This document shows positions 9,401 to 21,773 of a DNA stretch of 42,269 nt, in pieces. The position numbers and the translations under genes were made by a program. The stretch comes from an uncultured Prevotellaceae bacterium. Lineage in GTDB: Bacteria; Bacteroidota; Bacteroidia; Bacteroidales; Bacteroidaceae. Under the pieces are notes generated by a model. The model saw only the letters and a list, made by a program, of their open reading frames with translations. It did not search any database and was not told where the DNA came from. The DNA lies in the NCBI GenBank assembly GCA_902779745.1, contig CACZCT010000012.1, positions 1-42,269 of the forward strand, read 5' to 3'. Each line of letters begins with the position of its first letter. Positions within the stretch are counted from its first letter, which is position 1.

Positions 9401-11942
9401 GCAGTATGCCAGTATGCTCACTGTTCCCGATCTGGAGTTCAGCCATTTCGACCATAGTGTCTATCCGATACGTTATTTTGCCTATGGCAGGGGGATGTAT
9501 GTAGGAGGACGACCGCTGATGCGAGCGAATGCCAGGGTAGATGAAATGGTGGTGGAGGAGGCTCCGGCACTGATGGAAGTTGCTGCTCCCATGGAGAAGT
9601 CAGCCGATACGAAGGATATAGTGGTGACCGGTTATAGTAAGAAGGAGACAGAAGAGGAAGCTGAGAAGGAAAATCAGAAGGAAGAGGAGTCCGTACAGTT
9701 GCGTGAGAACTTGCAGGAGACTGCTTTCTTCTATCCTGCTCTGATGGCGGATAAAGACGGTAACGTGATATTGAAGTTCACCTTGCCAGAGAGTCTGACG
9801 ACCTGGAAGTTTATGGGTATTGCCCATACGAAAGAATTGTTGAATGGCTCCTTGACTGGTGAGACGATAGCACAGAAAGACCTGATGATCCAGCCGAACA
9901 TGCCTCGCTTCGTCCGGATGGGTGATAAAGCACAGTTCTCTGCTCGTCTCTTTAATATCAGCGAACAGTCCCAGCAGGGTACGGCGCGTTTCGAACTCCT
10001 TGATCCCGAGACGGAGAAGGTGGTCTATACTGATGAGAAGTCTTTCTCTGTAGAGGCAGGAAAGACGGGACATGTCACCTTCGATTACCAGCCGGGTGAC
10101 GATTACTCCCTGTTGATATGCAGGATGACGGCAAAGGGGAATGACTTCTCTGACGGAGAACAGCATTATCTGCCTATCCTACCTGATAAGGAGCGTGTGA
10201 CGAAGTCCGTTCCGTTTACTCAGCACGAGCCGGGCGTGAAAGCGATAGACCTCACGAATCTGTTCCCGGCAGGAACGTCACAGCAGAAACTGACGATAGA
10301 ATATACGAACAATCCCGCATGGCTGATGGTACAGTCATTGGCTACCTTGGGACAGCCGTATGAGACCAGTGCTATCGACCAGGCAGCGTCTTACTATTCC
10401 AACCTGTTGGCTGCGACCATCCTTAAACAGACACCGACTGCAAAGCATGTCTTTGAACAGTGGAAGAGAGAGTCGGGTAGTGAGACCTCGCTGCAGAGCA
10501 GTCTGGAGAAGAACCAGGAACTGAAGGATATCATCCTCGCAGAGACACCTTGGGTGAATGATGCCGACCGTGAGGCAGAACAGAAACAGCGTCTTGCCGA
10601 CTTCTTCGATGAGAATAAGATCAACGACCGTCTGGAGACGGCGTTGGAGAAACTCGAGAAACTGCAACAGGGTGACGGTGGCTTCACTTGGTATCCTGGC
10701 ATGCCGACCAGTCCGTATATCACCATGAGTGTCGCTGAGATGCTGGCCCGCCTGTATGTCATGACGGGAACCTATGATGATGCGGAGGACATCCAGAGAA
10801 GGGCGATGAACTACATGGACCGTGAAATCATTGAACTGGTCAACGAGATGAAAAAATGGGAGAAGAAGGGGACCAAGCCGTCCTTCCCGTCGTTCATGGC
10901 ACTACGTTGGCTCTATGTCAATGCCATTGCCAAACGAGAACTGTCATCAAAGGCTGCAGAGGCAAAAGCCTACCTGATGCCGTTGCTGAAGAAAGACATC
11001 AAACGCCAGACCATCTATGAGAAGGCGATGACGACCATCATCCTCCAGCAGAACGGAGATGTCCAAAAGGCTAGGGAGTATGTGCAGAGCCTAAAGGAAT
11101 ATACTGTCTATACCGAGGAGATGGGACGTTATTACGACACCCCTCGTGCAGGCTATTCCTGGTATAGCTATAAGATACCGACAGAGGTGGCTGCCATCGA
11201 GGCTATCAAGTATACGGCCCCTGACGATACAAAGACCATTGACGAGATGCGCCGCTGGCTGTTGCAGGAGAAACGTACCCAGATGTGGGATACACCTATC
11301 AGCAGTGTGAATGCCATCTATGCCTTCCTCTTCGATCATGCCGACCTGCTTGCCAAACAGGAACCGACTGTTCTTGCTATCGACCAGCAGCCTGTCGAGT
11401 CGTCGAAGGAAACGGCAGGCGTTGGTTATGTGAAGACTGCCATTCAGAATCCGAATGGTAAGGAGTTTACGGCAACGAAAACCTCTACGGGTACTTCCTG
11501 GGGTGCCGTCTATGCCCAGTTTATGCAGAAGACTGCTGAGGTGGAGGATGCCCAGAGTGGTGTCACCGTGAAACGTGAGATACTTTCTCCGAAAACTCTG
11601 AGAACTCCGAGTTCTCTGAAGGTCGGAGACCGTATCATGGTACGCATCACCATCGAGGTGACCCGTGACCTCGACTTCGTACAGGTACTCGACCGTCGTG
11701 CAGCCTGTATGGAACCCGTCCGTCAGCTGTCGGGCTACCACTATGGTGCCTATATCTCGCCCAAGGACTTCTCGACCAATTATTTCTATCATGGTCTTGC
11801 CAAAGGTAAGCATGTGGTGGAGACGGAATACTATATCGACCGTGCCGGAACTTACGAGACAGGAACGTGTACCGTGCAGTGTGCTTACTCACCAGAGTAT
11901 CGTGCTACGGCAAAGTCGCAGACGTTGGTAGTAACAGAATGA
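6402..11942 (+). CDS. Large alpha-2-macroglobulin-like secreted protein without thioester
   Basis: Probable periplasmic protein of 1846 aa with signal peptide MNKKILTIIAIIMLIPMWIFGQ. An N-terminal helical region (about 25-270) precedes macroglobulin domains. The MG2 hallmark TDRAIYRPGQ is at about 507-516. The A2M signature (FFYPALMADKDG, then TLPESLTTWKF) lies near 1110-1140, and a toroid-like helical domain (QGDGGFTWYPGMPTSPYITM) near 1423. Where thioester members have a CxEQ motif after PYG, this protein reads PYETSAIDQAAS (about 1320), so the protease-crosslinking thioester is absent. A charged stretch (KKETEEEAEKENQKEEE, about 1075-1095) sits just before the A2M signature, where the bait region is expected. 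The start is set by the promoter at 6367-6374. DUF1573 follows with overlap or near contact. Two dispersed repeats lie in the gene (8736-8771 and 11591-11619). Confidence 0.88.
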   Translation: MNKKILTIIAIIMLIPMWIFGQDYRSLWKQVRDAEDKDLPQTAITHLATIEKKARKEAVYGQLLKASLYRARMQAEVAPDSLKPSVERLVQEAKKEKNVALRAVYATVLYRVYKENQSLVDDAVAMEKICEEYRTIALASPEELGKVKNALYEPFVEKEKDSYIYNDDLLHLIGMEFGAWQWMHDYYEKTGNRRAACLTALAVLEEGKGDHLEKLHESNYIRQLDSLINKYGDLDEAGEVALERYAYMRDNTTATAAEEVAWLDQAIAKWSNWKRISQLKNNRMNLITSKFYASIPYRVQMTNREQMIKLSGLRHLSSLTMRVYRTRLQGDHKMNIGNKKDLDKVMADAVEVKEAFQKRSFSPYEEYEVFEDSVPLIGLPNGIYLLEFSTEPKTAVSRVLYNVTNLRVLATGRQEADMRYVVVDAVTGQPVNGAKVQIEISRYDNKNDRKTLTTNDAGEANYVFTKGTWHSIYVYTDDDKACPSINSGDNFNFNDNNDRRESTMIYTDRAIYRPGQQVHMAAIIYARENYIEHSVVADKNVTAQLRDANYKVVAEEKLTTDEFGKCSTTFTLPKGLRNGNFSIRLNGESKSFRVEEYKRPTFELSFSEYKESYKAGDTITVQGKALSYAGVPVQDAEVEYTVRRRVAYWWLSYSWYWGAGYYGRGTEKEDIYEGETTTKDDGTFEVKMPMLLPDDGHTPMFYNFEVEVNVTDQAGETHTGTKSLPLGTRSTSLSCNLSQRIRIDQMKPVTFYRRNAAGSDIAGTVRYRIDGGAWKECAANSQVSIPNAQLKSGEHRLEAACEGDSIDMKFVLFSLDDKKPAIETKDWFYISDSQFKDGKQPVTVQVGSSDPDLYIAYEIISGTKVLEEGFIRENRSLWNRKFTYKEEYGNGLLLVFAWVKNGIAYKHAATITRPVTDKHLKLQWETFRDRLKPGQQEEWKLSIKDKDGKPAQAQLLAVLYDKSLDQLASHYWGLYPSMWIPLPSTSWTTMSFSGTSASGQQYASMLTVPDLEFSHFDHSVYPIRYFAYGRGMYVGGRPLMRANARVDEMVVEEAPALMEVAAPMEKSADTKDIVVTGYSKKETEEEAEKENQKEEESVQLRENLQETAFFYPALMADKDGNVILKFTLPESLTTWKFMGIAHTKELLNGSLTGETIAQKDLMIQPNMPRFVRMGDKAQFSARLFNISEQSQQGTARFELLDPETEKVVYTDEKSFSVEAGKTGHVTFDYQPGDDYSLLICRMTAKGNDFSDGEQHYLPILPDKERVTKSVPFTQHEPGVKAIDLTNLFPAGTSQQKLTIEYTNNPAWLMVQSLATLGQPYETSAIDQAASYYSNLLAATILKQTPTAKHVFEQWKRESGSETSLQSSLEKNQELKDIILAETPWVNDADREAEQKQRLADFFDENKINDRLETALEKLEKLQQGDGGFTWYPGMPTSPYITMSVAEMLARLYVMTGTYDDAEDIQRRAMNYMDREIIELVNEMKKWEKKGTKPSFPSFMALRWLYVNAIAKRELSSKAAEAKAYLMPLLKKDIKRQTIYEKAMTTIILQQNGDVQKAREYVQSLKEYTVYTEEMGRYYDTPRAGYSWYSYKIPTEVAAIEAIKYTAPDDTKTIDEMRRWLLQEKRTQMWDTPISSVNAIYAFLFDHADLLAKQEPTVLAIDQQPVESSKETAGVGYVKTAIQNPNGKEFTATKTSTGTSWGAVYAQFMQKTAEVEDAQSGVTVKREILSPKTLRTPSSLKVGDRIMVRITIEVTRDLDFVQVLDRRAACMEPVRQLSGYHYGAYISPKDFSTNYFYHGLAKGKHVVETEYYIDRAGTYETGTCTVQCAYSPEYRATAKSQTLVVTE
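8736..8771 (+). repeat. Dispersed repeat family B, copy in alpha-2-macroglobulin gene
   Basis: A 36-nt stretch starting GCTAATTCTCAA and ending GCTCAATTA encodes ANSQVSIPNAQL. It matches the 36-nt stretch in the GH67 gene (15691-15726, opposite strand) at 31 of 36 positions by eye. Confidence 0.65.
11591..11619 (+). repeat. Dispersed repeat family A, copy in alpha-2-macroglobulin gene
   Basis: Built on AACTCTGAGAACTCCGAG and differing from the GH2-gene copy at about four positions, but read in another frame, giving KTLRTPSSL instead of ENSENSEYS. The frame difference shows that the similarity is at DNA level, not protein level. Confidence 0.7.
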
Positions 11943-11944
11943 TT

Positions 11945-13009
11945 ATGAACAAGAAAAAGATATTAATGATGCTGCTGATGATGCTGGCGTTGCTGCCGAC
12001 ATCAGCACAGAAACTGATTGCGGAGAAAACCGTGATTGATGTGGGTAAGACGGGCTTCCAACAGCCTGTCACCGCTGTGTTTGAATTCCAGAACAAGGGT
12101 GTTCACCGTTTGAAGATAGAGTCGGTACAACCTGATTGTAACTGTACCGCCGTTGAATACCCGAAGACTGTGATTGCCAAAGGAGAGAAATTTCAGGTCA
12201 AGATGATTTATGATGCCAAGATGCTGGGACATTTCGACAAGCAGGCTGCCATTATATCGAATGGTACAAAGACCCCTGTGTATATTCGAATGAAGGGTAT
12301 CGTGTCTGCCGACTATCAAGATTTCTCAGGAGACTATCCGATAGAGATGGGGAATCTGCGTGTCGACAAGAATGAACTGGAGTTTGATAATGTCAATAAG
12401 GGAGAACTACCCATCGAACAGATTCATGTCTATAATAATGGTACCGGCTTGATGCGCCCCTACCTTATGCATCTGCCGTCGTGGCTCTCTGCCACGGTAG
12501 CTCCTGAGGAGATACGTCCTGGATATGCTGCTACTATCAGTGTTACGCTTAACTCCCAAAATGTCAGCGACTACGGACTGACACAGTCATCTATCTATCT
12601 GGCTGCCAATCCTGGTGACAAGGCGACAAAGGAGAATCTTATTGGTGTATCTGCCGTCCTGTTACCTTCCTTCCAACAGATGTCGGCACAACAGAAGCAG
12701 TATGCTCCCAAAATGTATCTGTCGAAGGAACAGGTGGATATTGTTTTCGACGGAAAGTCAAAACGGAAGGCGGAATTACAGATATCCAATATTGGACGCA
12801 CACCTTTGAACATATCCTCGCTTCAGATGTTTACGGAGGGCTTGCAGATCTCTTTGGGCAAGACGACCCTCCAGACAGGCGAGTCGACTAAGTTGAAGAT
12901 CACGGCGGAGCGTGACGAACTGAAGAAGGCACGTACCAAGCCCCGTATTCTGATGATTACTAATGACCCAGACCATTCGAAGGTTGTTATTACCATCAAT
13001 GTAAAATAA
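11945..13009 (+). CDS. DUF1573 secreted protein
   Basis: About 354 residues, with signal peptide MNKKKILMMLLMMLALLPTSAQ. An immunoglobulin-like DUF1573 domain near the N-terminus (FEFQNKGVHRLKIESVQPDC, then NCTAVEYPK) is followed by at least one more ASH/MSP-like beta domain (LQISNIGRTPLNISSLQ). The function of DUF1573 is not established, but it is common in secreted Bacteroidetes proteins. An alternative ATG at 11939 overlaps the upstream stop (ATGA) and would add only two residues. Either way the gene is directly coupled to the alpha-2-macroglobulin-like gene, suggesting a shared periplasmic or surface role. Confidence 0.85.
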   Translation: MNKKKILMMLLMMLALLPTSAQKLIAEKTVIDVGKTGFQQPVTAVFEFQNKGVHRLKIESVQPDCNCTAVEYPKTVIAKGEKFQVKMIYDAKMLGHFDKQAAIISNGTKTPVYIRMKGIVSADYQDFSGDYPIEMGNLRVDKNELEFDNVNKGELPIEQIHVYNNGTGLMRPYLMHLPSWLSATVAPEEIRPGYAATISVTLNSQNVSDYGLTQSSIYLAANPGDKATKENLIGVSAVLLPSFQQMSAQQKQYAPKMYLSKEQVDIVFDGKSKRKAELQISNIGRTPLNISSLQMFTEGLQISLGKTTLQTGESTKLKITAERDELKKARTKPRILMITNDPDHSKVVITINVK

Positions 13010-13010
13010 C

Positions 13011-13039
13011 TCTCAATTTTCAATTCTCAATTATTAATT
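13011..13039 (+). repeat. Dispersed repeat family B, intergenic copy
   Basis: The gap between the DUF1573 gene and meaB is almost entirely TCTCAATT-type units, including CAATTCTCAATT. It matches the GH67-gene copy (coding strand) at about 26 of 29 positions by eye. Confidence 0.6.
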
Positions 13040-13045
13040 TGATTC

Positions 13046-14140
13046 ATGGACCATCCAGAGAATAGTGCAGAATATGCAGGGCTGCAGGTCAACAGCGGCG
13101 TGGAACAGCCGTCGATTATCAATCCCTATCTGAAGCGTAACCGTTTCAAGCGTCGTGAACTGACGGCGGCAGAGATGGTGGAGGGCATCGTCAAGGGCGA
13201 TGTCACTATCCTCTCGCAGGCAGTTACCTTAGTGGAGAGTGTCAATCCCGACCATCAGGCAAAGGCACAGGAGGTGATAAATAAGTGTCTGCCGTATAGC
13301 GGTAACTCCATCCGTGTGGGTATCAGTGGTGTACCAGGTGCAGGTAAGTCAACCTCCATTGATGAGTTCGGCATCCATGTTTTGAAAGAGAAAGGCGGCC
13401 GCCTCGCTGTCCTTGCCATCGACCCCAGCTCGGAGCGTTCGAAGGGTAGTATATTAGGTGATAAGACGCGTATGGAGAAACTCTCCACGCATCCAGACTC
13501 GTTCATCCGTCCTAGTCCGACGGCTGGTTCATTGGGTGGTGTTGCCCGTAAGACGCGTGAGACGATTATCCTCTGTGAGGCGGCAGGCTTCGACAAGATA
13601 TTCGTGGAGACGGTGGGAGTAGGACAGAGTGAGACGGCTTGTCATTCGATGGTCGATTTCTTCCTGCTTATCCAACTTGCCGGCACTGGCGACGACCTGC
13701 AAGGTATCAAACGCGGTATCATGGAAATCTGTGACGCTATCGTCATCAACAAGTGTGACGGTGATAATGTCGACAAGTGTCACATGGCAGCGACGAACTT
13801 CCGCAATGCCCTTCATTTCTTCCCGATGCCTGAGAGTGGCTGGTTGCCGAAGGTGTTGTGTTATAGCGGCTTCTACGGCTATGGTATCAAGGAGGTCTGG
13901 GATATGATTTATGAATATGTCGATTTTGTGAAGGCGAACGGCTATTTCGACTATCGTCGCAATGAACAGTCAAAGTACTGGATGTACGAGAGTATCAACG
14001 AACACCTGCGTCTGAACTTCTACAATAATCCGGTTATCCGTCAACGGTTGCAGGAGGCAGAGCAGTCGGTATTGGCAGGTCAGCAGACCTCCTTTATGGC
14101 AGCGCATGGTCTCCTCGACCTTTATTATAAAAATCTATAG
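13046..14140 (+). CDS. meaB: MeaB, GTPase chaperone of methylmalonyl-CoA mutase
   Basis: Cytosolic P-loop GTPase (MeaB/ArgK family) that protects and gates B12 loading of methylmalonyl-CoA mutase, a step of the succinate-propionate pathway. The 364 residues include Walker A GVPGAGKST (95-103), AVLAIDPSSERSKGSILGDK, the family signature RPSPTAGSLGGVARKTRE, switch II region VETVGVGQSE, and the base-recognition motif NKCD. Length and motifs fit the family. The mutase subunits are not in the window. ispH follows after 27 nt, so the two may be co-transcribed, although they are functionally unrelated. Confidence 0.95.
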   Translation: MDHPENSAEYAGLQVNSGVEQPSIINPYLKRNRFKRRELTAAEMVEGIVKGDVTILSQAVTLVESVNPDHQAKAQEVINKCLPYSGNSIRVGISGVPGAGKSTSIDEFGIHVLKEKGGRLAVLAIDPSSERSKGSILGDKTRMEKLSTHPDSFIRPSPTAGSLGGVARKTRETIILCEAAGFDKIFVETVGVGQSETACHSMVDFFLLIQLAGTGDDLQGIKRGIMEICDAIVINKCDGDNVDKCHMAATNFRNALHFFPMPESGWLPKVLCYSGFYGYGIKEVWDMIYEYVDFVKANGYFDYRRNEQSKYWMYESINEHLRLNFYNNPVIRQRLQEAEQSVLAGQQTSFMAAHGLLDLYYKNL

Positions 14141-14167
14141 TACCTATAACTATAGTCACTATAAAAT

Positions 14168-15043
14168 ATGCTTAAAGTTGAGATCGACAACGGCAGTGGC
14201 TTCTGCTTCGGTGTGACAACGGCGATTCAGAAAGCCGAAGAGGAACTAGCAAAGGGTACCACGCTCTATTGCTTGGGTGATATTGTACATAATGGGATGG
14301 AGTGTGACCGCTTGCGCCAGATGGGACTTGTCACCATCAATCACGAGAAGATGCAGAAGCTGCACGACGTGAAGGTATTGCTGCGTGCTCATGGCGAGCC
14401 TCCTGCCACCTACGAACTTGCTCGTCGAAACAATATCGAGATCATCGATGCCACCTGCCCTGTGGTGCTTCAACTCCAGAAGCGCATCAAAAAACAATAC
14501 CTTAATCCGCTAACCGATATCCCATCATCACTAACCGCTCAAATCGTCATCTTCGGCAAGAACGGTCATGCGGAAGTGTTGGGACTGGTAGGACAGACGG
14601 AGGGTAAGGCGATTGTCATCGAACAGTTTGAGGATGTCAAAAAGCTCGACTTCTCACGTGATATCTATCTTTACAGTCAGACCACGAAGTCGTTGGATGA
14701 GTTTCATCGTATCATCGAATACATCCAACAGCATATCTCACTAGAGGCGACTTTCAAGAGCTTCGATACCATCTGCCGCAGTGTGGCGAATCGTATGCCG
14801 AATATCTCATCGTTTGCCACCAAGCATGACCTTATCCTTTTTGTCTGCGGACGGAAGAGCAGTAATGGAAAGGTACTCTTCAACGAGTGCCTGCGTGTCA
14901 ATCCCAACACCCATCTCATCGAAGGACCGGAAGAGATTGATCCTGCCTGGCTGCAAGACATACACACTGTTGGCATCTGCGGAGCCACCAGTACGCCCAA
15001 GTGGCTCATGGAACAGTGCCGCGATGCCTTACAACGGATGTAG
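14168..15043 (+). CDS. ispH: IspH, 4-hydroxy-3-methylbut-2-enyl diphosphate reductase
   Basis: Last enzyme of the MEP isoprenoid pathway, reducing HMBPP to IPP and DMAPP with a [4Fe-4S] cluster. The three cluster cysteines are visible: C13 (GFCFGV), C97 (DATCPVV) and C203 (DTICRSVANR). The active-site glutamate lies in GHAEVLGL (E136). The 291 residues fit the family. One oddity is a loop of about 12 residues (NPLTDIPSSLTA, about 113-124) before QIVIFGKNGHAEV, coded by DNA with two CTAACCG units; it probably enlarges a surface loop. The gene converges on the GH67 gene with only 14 nt between stops and no terminator hairpin that I can see. Confidence 0.95.
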   Translation: MLKVEIDNGSGFCFGVTTAIQKAEEELAKGTTLYCLGDIVHNGMECDRLRQMGLVTINHEKMQKLHDVKVLLRAHGEPPATYELARRNNIEIIDATCPVVLQLQKRIKKQYLNPLTDIPSSLTAQIVIFGKNGHAEVLGLVGQTEGKAIVIEQFEDVKKLDFSRDIYLYSQTTKSLDEFHRIIEYIQQHISLEATFKSFDTICRSVANRMPNISSFATKHDLILFVCGRKSSNGKVLFNECLRVNPNTHLIEGPEEIDPAWLQDIHTVGICGATSTPKWLMEQCRDALQRM

Positions 15044-15057
15044 GCGTATCTCAAAAG

Positions 15058-17040
15058 TTATTTGTTGTATCCGTAGGGAGGATTCTCGTACATGGTGATG
15101 GGAATCCTGAACTGCATCATCTCGTCGAGGTTGTGGACAGGATGCTCTACGTCCTGTGGAATGGGACGATGGGAGAATGTCTGGAAATAGAGCAGACAAG
15201 CATCGCGCCACCATTCGGCATCACGAGCCTGGATGCGGAGTTTGCGTTGTACCTCGTTGAAGCGCTGGGCATCAACATAGGGTTGCATAGCATCCCATAC
15301 CGCCAGGAAATGACGCACTTCATGAACACCATCATCATATTTATGACATAGTTCGTCCCAGAAGGTACGCCCACTCTTCATACGATGGTCCCAAGGAATA
15401 TGATGGAACCATGCCAACAGATTCTCAGGACAGGTGTTGATATCGTTGTAGAGGTGGCATAGCTCGTCAGGATACTGTTTGACATTAGCAGAACCTGTCA
15501 GTGTGCGATCAAAACCTAATCCGATACTGTCAGCCTTGTGGTAGTAAGGTGGTGTCCAGTCGGCTCTTAAACCTTTCGGACTATACCAAGGTTCTGGACC
15601 ATAATGGTGCGTGCCGGCAAAGATATGATGGATACCCAGTGGCATCATATAACTGACGCAAGCCTCACGACTGTCGAGCATAAGCTTGACTAATTGAGAA
15701 TTGAGAATTGAAGATTGAGAATTAGCTGCCGCCGTAGAGCTATCAAAGGTAGCCTCCAGCCACTCTTCCGCAATCTCTTTTGATGTCAGTGAGGGATTCC
15801 ATGCCAGTCGCCCGAAAGCATACCAGTTAGCCTGTGCGAAGTGGTGTCCGCACCAGTTCGTATCGTCACCGATATTAGCCACACCTGCCATTGCCTTCAG
15901 ACTGTTGGGCTTCACAAACGAGAAGAATTCTTTCCACATGGGGGCGAGATAAACAAGATGGTTGGCTGCACCGAGATATTCTTGTGTTATCTGGAACTCC
16001 ACCATCATCGGTGTTTTCTGCAAGGCAGTGAACAACGGACTATATGGTTCGCGGGGCTGGAAGTCGATGGGACCGTTCTTGATCTGGATAATGACATTGT
16101 CGGCAAACTGTCCGTCGAGGGGCATGAACTCCTCATAGGCTTGATTGGCACGGTCGCTGCTCTGGGGGTTATAGACGAAGGCGCGCCACATCACAATTCC
16201 CTTGTGGGGCTTTAGGGCAGCAGCCAACATATTGGCACCGTCGGCATGGGTGCGTCCGAAGTCCTGTGGACCAGGCTCTCCTTCGGAGTTCGCCTTCACG
16301 AGAAAACCGCCGAAATCTGGAATCAGTTGGTATATCTCATTCACTTTGTTCTTCCACCATCGGATAACATCCGCGTCGAGCGGGTCAGCCGTCTTCAGTC
16401 CACCTACCTTGATGGGTGAGGCGAAGTTGATGGAGAGATAGACACGAATGCCGTAAGGTCGTAACTGGTCTGCAATATTCTTGGCTTTCTGCAGACTTTT
16501 AGTCGACAATGCCTCTGGTTTGGCATTCACATTGTTAAGTACTGTTCCATTAATGCCAATAGACGCATTGGCGCGTCCATACATTTTCATACGAGCAGGT
16601 TCTGGATTCACGAAGATACTATGTCCTGCAAAACCACGTTCGACAGTGCCATCGGGATTGTCCCAGTGGTTCAGGATACGCAGGTCGTAGGCAGGTTCCT
16701 CGCTTATATTAAGCGATGAGCAGTCTTTTCCTGTCTGTTGTAGGCGTAGCAGGTGATAGGCTCCATAAAGCAGTCCTGCGTCATTAGCAGCCATTATCAC
16801 AATCTTTCCATTTTGGCTTTTGATGGTGTAGCCGTCTTTGGCGATGTTTTTCTGTCGTTTCAGTATCACAGGACCACCCTGCCAGTAGGTTTGTAACTCA
16901 GTCATGGCTATACCTTTCACACCCGTTATTGTAGACGTACTAATGGTGTCTAATCGTAACCACAGACGACTGCCGTCTTCACCATGAACGGCACTCCATC
17001 CTGTCGTCAGCAGGAGAAAAAATAAAATAAGGATTCTCAT
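15058..17040 (-). CDS. GH67 alpha-glucuronidase, secreted
   Basis: Removes (4-O-methyl-)glucuronic acid from the non-reducing end of glucuronoxylan oligosaccharides. 660 residues from ATG 17040, which opens signal peptide MRILILFFLLLTTGWSAVHG; an earlier in-frame ATG at 17103 lies upstream of the promoter box and is rejected. The general acid is E253 in KANSEGEPGPQDFGR. The catalytic-base pair is D326 (GPIDFQP) and E354 (QITQEYLG); spacings of 73 and 28 residues match those I recall for characterised GH67 enzymes. A repeat-derived stretch NSQSSILNSQL (coded at 15691-15726) interrupts an otherwise ordinary helical region. The gene is divergent from the GH29-GH2 operon, sharing a 99-bp intergenic region. 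Confidence 0.94.
   Translation of the reverse strand: MRILILFFLLLTTGWSAVHGEDGSRLWLRLDTISTSTITGVKGIAMTELQTYWQGGPVILKRQKNIAKDGYTIKSQNGKIVIMAANDAGLLYGAYHLLRLQQTGKDCSSLNISEEPAYDLRILNHWDNPDGTVERGFAGHSIFVNPEPARMKMYGRANASIGINGTVLNNVNAKPEALSTKSLQKAKNIADQLRPYGIRVYLSINFASPIKVGGLKTADPLDADVIRWWKNKVNEIYQLIPDFGGFLVKANSEGEPGPQDFGRTHADGANMLAAALKPHKGIVMWRAFVYNPQSSDRANQAYEEFMPLDGQFADNVIIQIKNGPIDFQPREPYSPLFTALQKTPMMVEFQITQEYLGAANHLVYLAPMWKEFFSFVKPNSLKAMAGVANIGDDTNWCGHHFAQANWYAFGRLAWNPSLTSKEIAEEWLEATFDSSTAAANSQSSILNSQLVKLMLDSREACVSYMMPLGIHHIFAGTHHYGPEPWYSPKGLRADWTPPYYHKADSIGLGFDRTLTGSANVKQYPDELCHLYNDINTCPENLLAWFHHIPWDHRMKSGRTFWDELCHKYDDGVHEVRHFLAVWDAMQPYVDAQRFNEVQRKLRIQARDAEWWRDACLLYFQTFSHRPIPQDVEHPVHNLDEMMQFRIPITMYENPPYGYNK
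15691..15726 (-). repeat. Dispersed repeat family B, copy in GH67 gene
   Basis: On the coding strand, TCAATTCTCAATTCTCAATT-like DNA encodes ANSQSSILNSQL, in the same frame and of the same 36-nt length as the copy in the alpha-2-macroglobulin gene at 8736-8771. Confidence 0.65.
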
Positions 17041-17061
17041 ATTGTTTTTGTTATTGTATTG

Positions 17062-17069
17062 CAAAGATA
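17062..17069 (-). promoter_or_regulatory. -7 promoter box of the GH67 gene
   Basis: The minus strand reads TATCTTTG, 21 nt before the ATG at 17040. A clear -33 element is not visible. Confidence 0.55.
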
Positions 17070-17087
17070 CAACATTTTTTTTAAAGT

Positions 17088-17119
17088 GTTGCTTATATAT
17101 CATTTTTTATTTATCTTTG
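17088..17119 (+). promoter_or_regulatory. Promoter of the GH29-GH2-arylsulfotransferase operon
   Basis: GTTG at 17088-17091 and TATCTTTG at 17112-17119 are 20 bp apart, matching the Bacteroidetes -33/-7 layout, 20 nt before ATG 17140. No obvious operator palindrome was found between the two divergent promoters. Confidence 0.6.
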
Positions 17120-17139
17120 CAACATAAAACGACCTAAAC

Positions 17140-21751
<4,612 letters not shown>

Positions 21752-21773
21752 GTGTAACTTAAAAAATAATAAT

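Noticed and set aside
11867-11944. Longer start for the DUF1573 gene at 11867.
   Set aside because: It would overlap the alpha-2-macroglobulin gene by 76 nt and place 26 unrelated residues before a clear signal peptide.
14500-14550. IspH loop with two CTAACCG units considered as a fifth dispersed repeat family.
   Set aside because: Only one locus carries it here, so there is no second copy to support a family; it is noted only under the gene.
17041-17139. Possible riboswitch or operator between the GH67 and GH29 genes.
   Set aside because: Only the two promoter boxes and AT-rich DNA are visible; there is no palindrome or conserved structure to support it.
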